Assembly (NCBI RefSeq): GCF_032452875.1
Contig: NC_083868.1
Span: forward strand, 40,094,537 to 40,158,536
Direction of reading: 5' to 3'
DNA: 64,000 bases
Origin: Bos javanicus
Taxonomy: Eukaryota; Chordata; Mammalia; Artiodactyla; Bovidae
In this document: positions 20,793-32,289 of the stretch, piece after piece
Numbering within the stretch: position 1 is the first letter of the stretch
How the letters are laid out: each line of letters starts with the position of its first letter
Notes under the pieces: generated by a model
Seen by the model: the letters and a program-made list of their open reading frames with translations, nothing else
The model's database searches: none
What the model was told of the DNA's origin: nothing
Position numbers and translations under genes: made by a program

Positions 20793-21118
20793 ATTTTTTT
20801 TTAATTTTATTTTTAAACTTTACAAAATTGTATTAGTTTTGCCAAATATCAAAATGAATCTGCCACAGGTATACATGTGTTCCCCATCCTGAACCCTCCT
20901 CCCTCCCCATACCATCCCTCTGGGTCATCCCAGTGCACTAGCCCCAAGCATCCAGTATCGTGCATCGAACCTGGGCTGGCAACTCATTTCATACATGATA
21001 TTATACATGTTTCAATGCCATTCTCCCAAATCTTCTCACCCTTTCCCTCTCCAACAGAGTCCATAAGACTGTTCTATACATCAGTGTCTCTTTTGCTGTC
21101 TCGTACACAGGGTTATTG
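20793..21118 (-). mobile_element. L1-BT 3'UTR fragment inserted in BovB
   Basis: It begins on the plus strand with a T run and AAACTTTACAAAATTGTATT, the complement of the young L1-BT terminus, and ends near ACACAGGGTTATTGTC, the complement of the start of the L1 3'UTR. BovB sequence abuts on both sides; only a short TCTCT repeat is visible as a possible TSD. Confidence 0.9.
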
Positions 21119-21384
21119 TCTCTTTAAGAATTTTCCACAATTTGTTGTGATCCACACAGTCAAAGGCTTTGGCATAGTCTATAAAGCAGCAGTAGATGTT
21201 TTTCTGAAACTCTCATGATTTTTTGATGATCCAACAGATGTTGGCAATTTGATTTGTTGTTCCTCTGCCTTTTCTAAATCTAGCTTGAATATCTGGAAGT
21301 TCTAGTTCACCTACTGTTGAAGCCTGGTTTCAAGACTTTTGACCATGACTTTACTTGCCTGTGAGGTGAGTGCAACTATATGCT

Positions 21385-21626
21385 ACTTTGAGAATTCTTT
21401 TTGGGCTTCCCTGGTGGCTCAGAGGTTAAAGCGTCTGCCTACAATGCAGGAGACCTGGGTTCGATCCCTGCGTCAGGAAGATTCCCTGGAGAAGGAAATG
21501 GCAAGCCATTCCAGTATTCTTGCCTGGAAAATCCCATGGACTGAGGATCCTGGTAGGCTACAGCCCACGGGGTCACAAAGAGCTGGACACGACTAAGTGA
21601 CTTCACTTTCACTTTGAGAATTCTTT
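21385..21626 (+). mobile_element. Bov-tA SINE inserted in BovB, 16-bp TSD
   Basis: The body 21401-21610 starts TTGGGCTTCCCTGGTGGCTC, has the B-box-like GGTTCGATCCC, and ends in TTCACTTTC. The exact 16-bp repeat ACTTTGAGAATTCTTT lies at 21385-21400 and 21611-21626. It is one of the best preserved SINEs here and clearly younger than the host BovB. Confidence 0.95.
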
Positions 21627-22448
21627 GGCATTGCCTTTCTTTGGGATTGTAATGAAAACTGACCTTTTCCAGTCCTGTGGCCACTGTTGAGTTTTCCATA
21701 TTTGCTGGCATATTTAGTGCAGCACTTTCATAACATCATCTTTTAGGATTTGAAATAGCTCATCTGGAATTGCAGCACCTCCACTAGCTTTGTTCGTAGT
21801 GATGCTTCCTAAGGCAACAAATGAGTAATCTGTGTATGACTCAAAGACATAATCCACTACCAACCTATAAATTATTCAATTAGATGCAATATTTTCCATA
21901 CATAGATTTCAGGGAAAACACATTTAAGATAGATTTTTAGGTACAGCCACTACGAAAACAGTATGGTAGTTCCTTAAGACACCAACAATAGAAGTACCAA
22001 TTTACCCAGCAATATCACTTCTGGGCATATACCCAAAGAAACCCATAATTCAGAAAGATACATGCACCCCAATGTTCCCTGAGCACTATTTACAGTAACT
22101 AGGGTATGGAAGCAACTTAAATGTCTATCAACAGAGGAATGAATAAAGAAGATGTGGTACATATATACAATGGAACATTACTCTGCCATAAAAACCCCTA
22201 AATTTGTGTCTTTTGCAGAGACATGGATGGACCTAGAGACTGTTGTAGAGAGTAAAGTAAGTCAGAAAGTGAAAAACAAATATTGTATATTATTAACACA
22301 TATATATGGAATCTAGAAAAAAATGTTAAAGATGATCTTATTTGCTAAGCAGAAATAGAGACATAGACATAAAGAACAACTGTATAGATACCAAGGAGGA
22401 AGCAGGGTGTGGAATGAGTTGGGAGATTAAGATTGATTTACATACACT

Positions 22449-22669
22449 GAAAAGGGAAAAGTGAAAGTGAAGGCGCTCAGTCGTGTCCGACTCTTTGCGA
22501 CCCCCTGGACTGTAGCCTACCAGGCTTCTCCATCCATGGGGTGTTCCAGGCAAGAATACTGGAGTGGATTGCCATTTCCTTCTCCAGGGGATCTTCCAGA
22601 CCCAGGGATCGAATCTGGGTCTCCCGCATTGCAGGCAGACGCTTTAATCTCTGATCCAGGGAAGCTCCA
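22449..22669 (-). mobile_element. Bov-tA SINE inserted in an old L1
   Basis: The reverse complement has a tRNA-like head (AGCTTCCCTGGATCAGAGAT with GGGATCGAATCTGGGT on the plus strand) and a BovB-derived tail. ATACACT-like sequence flanks both ends (near 22441-22448 and 22672-22678). Confidence 0.9.
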
Positions 22670-22679
22670 TATATACACT

Positions 22680-22923
22680 CAGTTCAGTTCAGTTCAGTCC
22701 CTCAGTCATGTCCGACTCTTTGCAACCCCATGAATCGCAGCACGCCAGGCCTCCCTGTCCATCACCAACTCCCAGAGTTCACTCAAACTCATGTCCATCG
22801 AGTCAGTGATGCCATCCAGCCATCTCATCCTCTGTCGTCCCCTTCTCCTCCTGCCCCCAATCCCTCCCAGCATCAGTCTTTTCCATTGTGCATGAGGTGG
22901 CCAAAGTACCAAAGTTTCAGCTT
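22680..22923 (-). mobile_element. BovB 3' end inserted next to the Bov-tA
   Basis: Starts at the CAGTTCAGTTCAGTTCAGTC terminus and stops in the ORF2 C-terminus at CAAAGTTTCAGCTTT, after which L1 sequence returns. A few bases missing near 22885 relative to other copies shift the frame. TATATAC-like target sequence lies on both sides. Confidence 0.88.
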
Positions 22924-23132
22924 TATATATACTACTATGTATAAAATAGATAACTAATGAGAACCTATGGTATAACAAAGGGAATTTTACTCAGTGCTCT
23001 GTAGTGACCTAAATAGGAAAGAAAGAAAAAAAGAGGGGATATAGGTATACAGATGGCTGATTCACTTTGCTGTACAGTAGAAACTGACAAAGCAATGTAA
23101 AGCAACTACGTCCAAAGAAATAAAGATTCTTG

Positions 23133-23619
23133 GGAAACATTTTCTGAGATTTTAGATTATCTGAAATTTATTCTGATATTCCACAAGTTTTATAAATAAA
23201 TATTATAAATAAAAAAAAACAAACAAGTTTTTTTGTTTCTGAGCAACTGGTCTACTGAATAAGGGATTTAGATCTTCTTATCTTTAAGAAGGGAAATCAT
23301 ATCTAGAAAACATATGGGGGAGGGGTCAAGAGAAAGTGAAGCTGTGTAGGAGGTTTGTTTCTTTTTTTTATTATTTTAAGTGTAGTTCCATATATTAGTG
23401 ATGGAAGACAAAACAGAAGTACTTGGTAAGGCCAAGTTCAATGATAAATCAAAAAAGTCTGAGAGAGAGACAATAACAACTAATAAATAATGATTTCAAA
23501 TAAGCACCTGGAATAATAGAAAAGATAAAAGTTTATAAAGGAAAAATCATAAATATAGTATCCATTCTATCAAAGAACATAAAAGTCTTGGATTCCCAAT
23601 AAGTAACAAATGTAATCAC
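23133..23619. other. AT-rich stretch, nothing recognised
   Basis: About 490 bp, A-rich, without a recognisable element. Confidence 0.45.
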
Positions 23620-23725
23620 ACAGTGGTGGTGGTGGTTTAGTCGAAAAGTCATGTCCAACTCTTGCAACCCCATGGACTGTAGCCTGCCAAGCTGCTCTGT
23701 CCATGGGATTCTCCTCTACATCCTG
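23620..23725 (-). mobile_element. Bov-A/Bov-tA-related SINE fragment
   Basis: GGTGGTGGTGGTTTAGTCG followed by AAAGTCATGTCCAACTC and CTGTCCATGGGATTCTCC corresponds to the 3' part of a reverse tRNA-derived SINE. The head is missing. Confidence 0.75.
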
Positions 23726-24788
23726 TGAAGAATAATACTGGTACAGGAATTATAGCAAAAGTAAAATTGTCTTTAAGCTAGCCTATTTAAAAATGCCAAA
23801 TTATCATTACCTGCTATGTTGCACTAAGAACAGGAATGCATCATCACTTTCGTGATATTTCTGCCAAACTGAATAACCTGAACTTAATCATAAGTGTACA
23901 TCAGACAAAGCCAAATTGAGGATATTTTACAAAATAATAGGCCCATTATAATTCTTTAATTTGAGATGACCAAACTACCACCATCACCACAATTCTTTAA
24001 AATAATTGGTTTATAATTTTCAAAGATGTCAAGTTTTTGAAAGGCAAAATCTGAGAAAACATGCCAGATTAGAGCAAACTAAAGAGATATAACAATTAAA
24101 TACAGTGTGCTACACTGGATTCAATCCTGGCCTAGGGGGGAAAAAAAACCAACATTTTGCAAAGGAGAATACTATTGGAACAGTTTGTGACATCTGAATA
24201 ATGCCTCAATAACTAGATAATAGTATTTTATCAATACAAATTTTATGGCTTTGATAATTGTATCATGGTTATATAAGAAAGTGCCCTTGTTTCTGGTAAA
24301 CAAATGCAAACATTTATTTTGGAAATGGTGGTATCAACCTATTCTCAAACAACTGACCAAACAATAATATACATGGATGTATTGAGAGAAAATGATAAAG
24401 CAAATACTATAAAATGTTAAAGAAATCTTAAGGAAGATTTTATAAAAATTCTTCATATATTTCTTGCAAATTCTCCTTTAAATCTGAAACTATCTCAAAA
24501 CAAAGGGTTTTTAAGTGGCAACAGGAATGAGAAAAAGAAGAAATCATAGTAGGACAAACAACTTGATTTAAATATAAAGATGTTTTATTGATTTGGGGCT
24601 AAAATACTGTAGTTGTATAATAGTCTTAACATAATAGCTTTTGGGAACTTTTAAGTATATAAAGCACTTTGATACTGGTGCATGTAATAGCATATAAGAA
24701 ATAAGTTATGGTATACAGAAGGAAAATCTGATTCAAAACACTAATATATTCACATGCCAAATAATAATGCTACTATATAATTTCTTTC
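23726..24788. other. AT-rich stretch, nothing recognised
   Basis: About 1.06 kb with no repeat or gene that I can support. Confidence 0.45.
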
Positions 24789-24921
24789 CTATAGGTTCAG
24801 TTCAGTTCAGTTCAGTTACTCAGTCATGTCCAACTCTTTGTGACCCCATGAACCACAGCATGCCAGGCCTCCCTATCCATCACTAACTCCTGGAGTTTAC
24901 CCAAACTCATGTCCTACAGGA
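24789..24921 (-). mobile_element. Short BovB 3' end with probable TSD
   Basis: About 117 bp from the GTTCAGTTCAGTTCAGTTAC terminus to CAAACTCATGTCC. CCTATAGG (24789-24796) and CCTACAGG (24914-24921) flank it as a probable 8-bp TSD with one mismatch. Confidence 0.85.
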
Positions 24922-25634
24922 CAGACCTTTAAATATCAAGTCAATATTTTAAATGTGTGAATTTATAGAAGGAGAGCTGCAGGTGCAGTCATGTTTGTTG
25001 GGGTTAAAATTTCTCTGAACTTTTCCGTAATTAACTTGTTGCAATTTAATACAGTTGGGAAATTTAGGCCTCAATTTTAACTAACACCAATTAAGATAAT
25101 TATATTGTACAAACTCACTTTTTGATTATGATATGATGAATCATCTTCATTTCTATTCCTGCAGTGTTTGAGTTGTGTCACTTTGTACCATACAGATGTT
25201 TCTTCTTAGTTTCAGTTCAGTGGTGAGTGAAGTGATTTAAGCACTCCATCAAACATTGTGTTTCTGTCACATAAGAAACTGCTATACAGCAAACTCATGA
25301 ACTGCAGTTCTGAAACTTTAATATTTACAAGCCATTCAAACTTCCCAATCAATGTAGAAAATCATTTGATCTTTTAACACTCCTTTTCCTAAGGTTTGGT
25401 GAAGCATAGAAATTTAATTATTTTTTATTCTACTTAGCTATGATTATAATATATGTTATTATTTCTGTTATTATTATTGAACTAAATGTTAGCATTAAGT
25501 AAAAATACAATAAATAAGGTAATTTTAGAAGATTAAGATATTACTGCCTTAAACACTGTCAGATAAGTAAACCATACATGAGTTGTAATTCAAAAAGCAT
25601 CTTATAAACATAATCTTTCTGCAAAAATCCCTCA
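24922..25634. other. AT-rich stretch, nothing recognised
   Basis: About 710 bp without a recognisable element. Confidence 0.45.
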
Positions 25635-27530
25635 GTCAATAATGAATTTAGGAAACAATCCCTTTTATCATAGCATCAAGAAGAATAAAATACATATGAA
25701 TAAACCTACCTAAGGAGACAAAAATCTGTACTCTGAAAAGTGCAAGATGTTGATAAATGAAATAAAAGATGACACAAATAGATGGAGAGATACACCATGT
25801 TCTTAGACTGGAAGGAACAATACTGTGAAAATGACTATACTACCCAAAGCAATCTACAGATTTAATGCAATCTCTCAAATTACCAATGGCATTTCTCACA
25901 GAATTGGAACAAAATATTTTTCAGTTTGTAAGGAAACATAAAAGAATGTGAACAGCTAAAGCAATTTTGAGAAAGAAAAACAGAGCTAGAGGAATCAGGC
26001 TCCCTGACTTCAGACTATATTCCAAAGGTACAGTCATCAAAACAATATGGCACTGGCACAAAAACAGAAATATAGATCAGTAAAACAGGATAGAAAGCCC
26101 AGAGATAAAACCAGCAAGCCTATGGTCACCTAATGTATAATAAAGGAGGCAAGAATATACAATGGAAAAAAGACAGCTGCTTCAATAAGTGGTGCTGGGA
26201 ACTGGACAGCTACATTAAAAGAATGACAATAGAAAACCTAACACCTGTACAAAAATAAAATCAAAATGGATTAAAGACCTAAATGTAAGACCAGACACTA
26301 TAAAATTCCTAGAGGAAGAGGTAGGCAGAACACTCTCTGATATCAACTGCAGCAAGACTTTTTTCAATCCACCTCCTAGAGTAATGAAAACAAAAACAAA
26401 AGTAAACAAATGGGACCTAATTAAACTTAAAAGCTCTTGAACCACAAAGGAAACCATAAACAAAATGGAAGGACAACCTTTGAAATGAAAGAAAATATAT
26501 GCAAATTAAGCCACCAAGAAGGGATTAATTTCTTAAATATACAAACTGCTTATGTAGTTCAACATCAAAAAAACAAACAACCCAATCTAAAAAAAAAAAA
26601 AAAAATGTACAGAAGACCTAAATAGACATTTTTCCAAAGAAGATATACAGATGATTAAGTGCACAGGAAAAGATGCTCAATGTCAATAATTATTAGAGGA
26701 ATGTAAATCAAAACTACAATGAAGATACCACCTCACACTAGTTAGAATGGTCATTATCAAAAAATCTACAAACAATAAATTCTGGAGAGAGTGTGGATAA
26801 AAGGGACCCCTCCTACACTGTTGGTAGGAGTGTAAACTGGTACAACCACTTTGGAGAACACTATGGAGAGTCCTTAAAAATATAAAAATAAATCTACCAT
26901 ATGATCCAGTAATCCCACTCCTGGGCATATATTAGGAGAAAATTGTAATTAAAAAAAAAATACAGGAATCCCAGTGTTCATTGTAGAACTATTTACAGGG
27001 AAGCAACCTAAATGTCCATCAACAGAGGAATAAATAAAGAAGATGTTACATATGTATGATGGAATAATACTCAACTATAAATATATATATATATAATGCT
27101 ATTAGCAGCAAAATGGATTGAGCTAGAGATTGTCATACTGAGTGAAGTAGCTCAGACAAAGACAAATATCAGCAGAGATCACTTACACAGGCATGGTATC
27201 TAAGAAACAGTTACAGATAAAGTTACCTACAAAGTAGAAACAAAGATACAGATGTAGAAAACAAACTTATGGTTACCAGGTGGCAAGGTGGGGAGAAATA
27301 AATTGGGAGGTTGGGGTTGACATATACATGCTACTATACATAAAATACATAATTAATAAGGACCTACTGTATAGCACAAGGGACTCTGCTCAATACTCTG
27401 TAATGGCCTTTATGGGAAAATAAAAAAAAGAGTGCATTCATGTATATGTACAACTGATTCACTTTGTTGTACACCTGAAACTTAAGAAAATATTGTAAAA
27501 CAACTATACTCCAACAAAGTTTTAAAAAAT
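25635..27530 (+). mobile_element. Decayed L1 3' half (ORF2 C-terminus plus 3'UTR)
   Basis: The match enters ORF2 downstream of the reverse transcriptase core (GAAACAATCCC, then AATAAACCTACCTAAGGAGA) and runs through the Cys-rich region (GAGAGTGTGGATAAAAGG near 26784) to a 3'UTR ending at CAACAAAGTTTTAAAAAATG. Numerous stops and frameshifts make it a dead, older copy than the full-length L1. Its 3'UTR is the common older artiodactyl type, unlike L1-BT. Confidence 0.88.
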
Positions 27531-27562
27531 GCTTCTGATTTGTATGTCTTTATATACTTTTA

Positions 27563-28395
27563 ACTGTATAATCATAAGGGATTTGATTTAGGTCATACCT
27601 GAATGGTCCAGTGGTTTTCCCTACTTTCTTCAGTGAAGAGGAACTAAAAAGCCTCTTGATGAAAGTGAAAAAGGAGAGTGGAAAAGTTGGCTTAAAGCTC
27701 AACATTCAGAAAACAAAGATCATGGCATCTGGTCCCATTACTTCATGGCAAATAGATGGGGAAACAGTGGAAACAGTGGCTGACTTTATTTTTGGGGGCT
27801 CCAAAATCACTGCAGATGGTGATGGCAGCCATGAAATTAAAAGACACTTACTCCTTGAAAGAAAAGTTATGACCAACCTAAATAGCATATTGAAAAGCAG
27901 AGACATGACTTTGCCAACAAAGTTCTGTCTAGTCAAGGCTATGGTTTTTCCAGTGGTCATGTATGGATGTGAGAGTTGGACTGTGAAGAAAGCTGAGCAT
28001 CGAAGAATTGATGCTTTTGAACTGTGGTGTTAGAGAAGACTCTTGAGAGTCCCTTGGACTGCAAGGAGATCCAATCAGTCCATTCTGAAGGAGATCAGCC
28101 CTGGGATTTCTTTGGAAGGAATGATGTTAAAGCTGAAACTCCAGTACTTTGGCCACCTCATGCAAAGAGTTGACTCATTGGAAAAGACTCTGATACTGAG
28201 AGGGATTGGGGGCAGGAGGAGAAGGTGATGACAGAGGATGAGATGGCTGGATGGCATCACTGACTTGATGGACGTGAGTCTGAGTGAACTCCAGGAGTTG
28301 GTGATGGACAGGGAGGCCTGGTGTGCTGCGATTCATGGGGTCGCAAAGAGTCAGACATGACTGAGTGACTGAACTGAACTGAACTAACTGATATA
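27563..28395 (+). mobile_element. BovB with an inverted 5' segment
   Basis: From 27632 to 28384 the sequence is forward BovB, from ORF2 (SEEELKSLLMKVKKESGKV) to the GAACTGAACTGAAC terminus. Just upstream, 27563-27630 is BovB in the opposite direction. Its reverse complement encodes KKVGKTTGPFRYDLNQIPYD, which I recognise as a more N-terminal part of BovB ORF2. TAACTGTATA (27561-27570) and TAACTGATATA (28385-28395) may be the TSD. The arrangement matches 5' inversion by twin priming. Confidence 0.75.
27632..28228 (+). pseudogene. BovB ORF2 C-terminal pseudogene
   Basis: The frame from the end of the reverse transcriptase thumb through KAMVFPVVMYGCESWTVKKAEHRRI is open to a nonsense codon at 28031-28033, where TGG (Trp) of other copies is TAG. 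It then continues in the same frame to about 28228. The catalytic YADD is absent because the copy starts downstream of it. Confidence 0.85.
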
Positions 28396-29353
28396 ATTTT
28401 AGCTAATTAAAAGAACTTAATAATAGCCTTTATTTTGAAAACCAAGTTTCCTACAGAGTTATGTCCAAAACAGCAAAAGTTTAAATCACAAAGGAAAACA
28501 AAATGTACTATATTTGTGTTAAATATTATAGTCTCCTTTAGTATACTCTGACAATTTATTTGAGGAACAGTCATTCTATACTGTATAGTTTGTCCAAGCA
28601 ATTTACTACCAACACAAAGCAATATGGCTAAAGAGCAAGAGATATAATATTTTGGAAATACCAATGGAGGTTAACTATAAAAAGATGATTTTGACAAATA
28701 AAAATTATAATTCTCCTACTCTCAACTAAGGCCTAATTTCTCAGCGTGAAAAATAAATAACTGCCATTAATTCATCTGTTAATATAGTGAGGATTCAATC
28801 AACTAGTACTGAAAAAATAAATTTTAAATAGCAAATCACAACATAAATATAAAATATTAAAGTTTTTGTCCTTGAATGTTGTTTATTCAGACTCTAATGT
28901 TTCCTTTCTAGACATATAGCTATTTGATCATTAAAGCATACATATCTGAAAACATTTATTATACTGTCCAAAGTTTACTGTCATTTGCTCTCAATTTTTG
29001 TGTTTGCTATACCTTGACATCACCAGCCTAATAATAATAGATGTTGCCTTTTTACTTTGGTTTGATTTTAATGCATTTAAATCTCAATTTGGTGTCTATT
29101 TATATTATGAACTAATTATGACATTAGAAGAATATATCTCATGATCATAATCGTGTGAATAAAATCAAGGTCTGTTTATAGCTTGGTTAAAATTAAGGAA
29201 TTTCTATTTTTCTCCAATTTTCATCAGAATTGAGGTGAGTATTTCAGTACTCCAATCCATGTTTTCAGGGGGTGAGCAGGGCAAGATTCCCCAGCTGTCA
29301 TCTATTAAGCTGACCTTGATTACTTTTTCTGGTCCTTAGTTTTGATTTCATGT
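28396..29353. other. AT-rich stretch, nothing recognised
   Basis: About 960 bp with no recognisable repeat. The 85-codon reverse frame at 28407-28664 has no known motif. Confidence 0.45.
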
Positions 29354-29653
29354 AGGTTACTAAGTCGGAGAAGGCAATGGCACCCCACTCCAGTACTCTT
29401 GCCTGGAAAATCCCATGGGCGGAGGAGCCTGGTAGGCTGCAGTCCATGGGGTCGCTAAGAGTCGGACACGACTGAACGACTTCACTTTCACTTTGCACTT
29501 TCATGCATTGGAGAAGGAGATGGCAACCCATTCCAGTGTTCTTGCCTGGAGAATCCCAGGGACGGGGGAGCCTGGTGGGCTGCCGTCTATGGGGTCGCAC
29601 AGAGTCGGACACAACTGAAATGACTTAGCGGTAGCAGCAGCAGGTTACTAAGT
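29354..29653 (+). mobile_element. Bov-A2 dimeric SINE with 12-bp TSD
   Basis: Two complete Bov-A monomers in 29366-29641, the first ending GACACGACTGAACGAC and the second ending in an AGCAGCAGCAG tail. The exact 12-bp repeat AGGTTACTAAGT lies at 29354-29365 and 29642-29653. Well preserved. Confidence 0.95.
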
Positions 29654-29682
29654 TCTTTGTTCTTTACTAAGTTCTTTGTTCT
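29645..29682. repeat. 19-bp tandem duplication
   Basis: TTACTAAGTTCTTTGTTCT (19 bp) is repeated twice directly at the right edge of the Bov-A2, partly overlapping its TSD. Confidence 0.85.
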
Positions 29683-30225
29683 CTTCCTTCATGCCTCTTT
29701 CTGTCTAGTGGCTTTCTATATTATATTTGGTTTACTCTTATATACACAGGGAGTATTCTGCAGTTCCTATTCATGCTGTATTCACAGAACTCTACAAGGC
29801 TAATTAAAACCAACACCAGTTACTTGTTGCCCATGGGTGCAAAAGAATTCTACTTTTAAAGGAAATGTACTTCAGAAACTCTACCAGGCTACCCAAAGTC
29901 CTGTATTAGCACACCCAAGCCATTTCTTATTGGAACCTTGCACCTTTCTGAACATACACACAAGTTCCCTGCTTCTGAATTCTCCAAAGCTCTTGCAAAT
30001 TAGACCACTGCTTCCCCTTAGAGTTTAACACCTTGGCATAGCAAACATAAGCCTCCTCACAGAACAAAGGTTTTCTACCTGCCCTTGCTTCCTTCTGAGC
30101 TCTTTTCCTTCTTTGTACACAGAAAATCTCTGTCTAGGGCCTGAGGTGCCCAAACACATCAAATCCTGGCTCAGTTGAAGCATCCTGTGTTTTAGATCAG
30201 CTTCTCTAGATACAAAGTCTGTGCT
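29683..30225. other. Unassigned stretch
   Basis: About 540 bp of mixed composition. No element or exon recognised; the 63-codon frame at 29837-30028 is unremarkable. Confidence 0.4.
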
Positions 30226-30228
30226 AGT

Positions 30229-30960
30229 GTTTTTTTTTTTTGTTTGTTTGTTTGTTTTTTCTTCTTATTAATCTACTCAAGAGACTTTTTTTGGGAGAGC
30301 CCTGAGAAAACTGTAAGGGATAAAGCCGATGGGGTGGGGGAAGGGGGGGAAGGCGCTAACCACACAAGCAAACTTGCATCTCCTAAGTGTGTGTCTCCTC
30401 TGTAGACTAATTTCAGGCTGACACCACAAAGAGGCTCTAGAAGAAAAACGACACAACAGAATCTGCCCTGCCGCAATGCCAGTTCATTTGCTGAGGTACA
30501 GGGTGAGGACAAGCAGCTCCCGCTCTGTCTGTTGGAGAAGAGTGGTAAATCTCCCCAGATAGCACAGCTGTGAATATCTAGCAATGAACCTGCAGGGCAG
30601 TGGGAGAGTGGATGCACTGCCTCTTAAAGGGGCCCTAGGTATCCACTACAGCAGAGCTGATTGTTGTTAATCACCTCTTTGAGTTCTCCCAAAGAAAGAT
30701 CTGAGATATAGAGGTAGGTGCAGAAAATTTATTTGGGAGGTGACCCCAGAAAACACTTATGAGCCAATTAAGAGTGTGAGAAAAGAAAGAGGTAGAAGCC
30801 CCAGGTATTGGGGGAAAATGGGCTGAGGATTCCCTAAGCCTTCTGAGAAGCCGAGTCTCCCTTGCTCTCTACCCAGTTGCTATTGAACAACCTCTCAATT
30901 CAACAAAGCTCTCAAGAACAGGAGAACAAATGTGCTTTTAAGATGGTAATCTGTTTAGGT
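30229..30960 (-). other. GC-richer block with a reverse A-rich end; retrocopy or old LTR candidate
   Basis: A T run followed by GTTTGTTTGTTTGTTTTTTC (30229-30261) looks like the reverse of a degenerate poly(A) tail. The following 400 bp is clearly GC-richer than the surroundings. A 114-codon reverse frame (30273-30617) lies here without a recognisable domain. Further right, TTTATT near 30728 would be AATAAA on the minus strand, followed there by a CAGATCTTTCTTTGGGAGAA motif that recalls old LTRs. I cannot decide between a processed retrocopy, one LTR, or two pieces. Confidence 0.3.
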
Positions 30961-30966
30961 GTTGGG

Positions 30967-31124
30967 AAAAATCTATTACTTCTGCTGCTACTGCTAAGTC
31001 ACTTCAGTCCTGTCTGACTCTGTGCAACCCCATCGACGGCAGCTCACCAGGCTCCTCCGTGCCTGGGATTCTCCAGGCAAGAATACTGGAGTGACTTGCC
31101 ATTTCGTTCTCCAAAATCTATTAC
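30967..31124 (-). mobile_element. Single Bov-A monomer SINE with TSD
   Basis: A reverse Bov-A unit of about 133 bp (30980-31112), starting TTCTGCTGCTACTGCTAAGT and ending TTTCGTTCTCC. The repeat AAAATCTATTAC flanks it at 30968-30979 and 31113-31124. Only one monomer is present, not the usual dimer, and there is no tRNA head. Confidence 0.9.
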
Positions 31125-32289
31125 AGTTTCCCACAAACTAGTGTGGACTGTGGAGCATCATTTATTTGTATATGTCTTGGGATCCTTTTTTTTTTTTTTT
31201 TCTGTTCTACATATGTTCTACATTGAGTCCTTGATGTAGATACTTAATACTCATGCTAACAGGTGAAAGCTAGAATCAAGCTCTAATAATAAGATGATGA
31301 ACAAAAGCTATTCTTATAGCTGTGGCTAGACCCAAGATCATATTTTATATTCATCATTTTCCTTCAATACTATCTATTTTAAAATCCTCTTTCTCCTGGC
31401 CAGCATTCCAATGACTTAGCTACCTTGACTGGTGAGACGATTTATGCTTTAATCCCTGAGGTATCTCATTTCCTGTTTTATCTTGTTTTTATTACTCTAT
31501 GGTTGCTTCAATTGCCCATTCACTGTTATCACAAGAAATGGAGTCACAAGTAAATGCCCCCAATAATTCTTGCATTCCAGACAGTAGGTTCACTATCCTA
31601 ATTATATAGCAGTAACCTGAGCATATCAAATTAAGAATGTTCTATTAACTCTTTCAGGATAGGAAATCCTTTTATTTTTTGGATTCTGATCCATCAGCAT
31701 GAGGAATCCACAGTGAAAAGGCAGGGGGTTACAGTGAATGTGTGACTATCTCATAAACACAATTCTTTCTCACCCCACCATCAAGAAAGAAAGAATAAAA
31801 TATAATCAACTTTCCAGCATGTGACTACTTGATTCTCTTGAAAGACAGTAAAGACAGTAATGAATTGAGAGGTAAGTGTTCAGGGGAAAAAATCTCAAGA
31901 TGATTCTGAGGGTCACTGTATTCAAAGTAAAAGAATGTGGGCTGGAATGATGTGTCACCTGGTATCCACGTGGCTGTTCTTCAAAACAGCCACGGCAGCA
32001 TCTTTTTTAATGATCTATCAAGAAAATCTTGTTCTTTTCATCTTTAAATTGAACTATTTATTTGGAATGTATCTGCTTTAGGGTGGTTTCATTCTAGTGG
32101 AAGATTGCTTTGATATATGTCATGAAAATATTGTCCAAGAGAATAAGCATAACTTTCTCAAAATTGATTAGCAATTAATTTTTATAATGACTATAATATT
32201 TATACAAAACTTGCAAGACCATTAATGATGCTCCAAAAATTATCTCTGCCATCCCCCCAAAAGAAAGATGAGTATGGCAAAGAAAAATA
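31125..32289. other. Unassigned stretch
   Basis: About 1.16 kb of AT-rich DNA with a T run at 31186-31201. No recognisable element or gene. Confidence 0.45.

Larger units (their letters stand above)
19763..21811 (-). mobile_element. BovB LINE interrupted by an L1 and a Bov-tA
   Basis: Three collinear BovB pieces (19763-20792, 21117-21400 and 21627-21811) run from the CAGTTCAGTTCAA 3' terminus back through the ORF2 C-terminus into the reverse transcriptase region. They are separated by a reverse L1-BT 3'UTR and a forward Bov-tA. The BovB order is unbroken when the two guests are removed, so the BovB is oldest. Its 5' truncation is at CTAAGGC near 21811. Confidence 0.93.
21940..23132 (+). mobile_element. 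Old L1 3' end split by two insertions
   Basis: The first part (21940-22448) carries the decayed ORF2 C-terminus (CTGGGCATATACCC, TGGAAGCAACTTAAATGTC) and part of the 3'UTR. The second part (about 22924-23132) resumes with ACTACTATGTATAAAATAG and runs to the tail. A Bov-tA and a BovB end occupy the gap. Confidence 0.85.
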
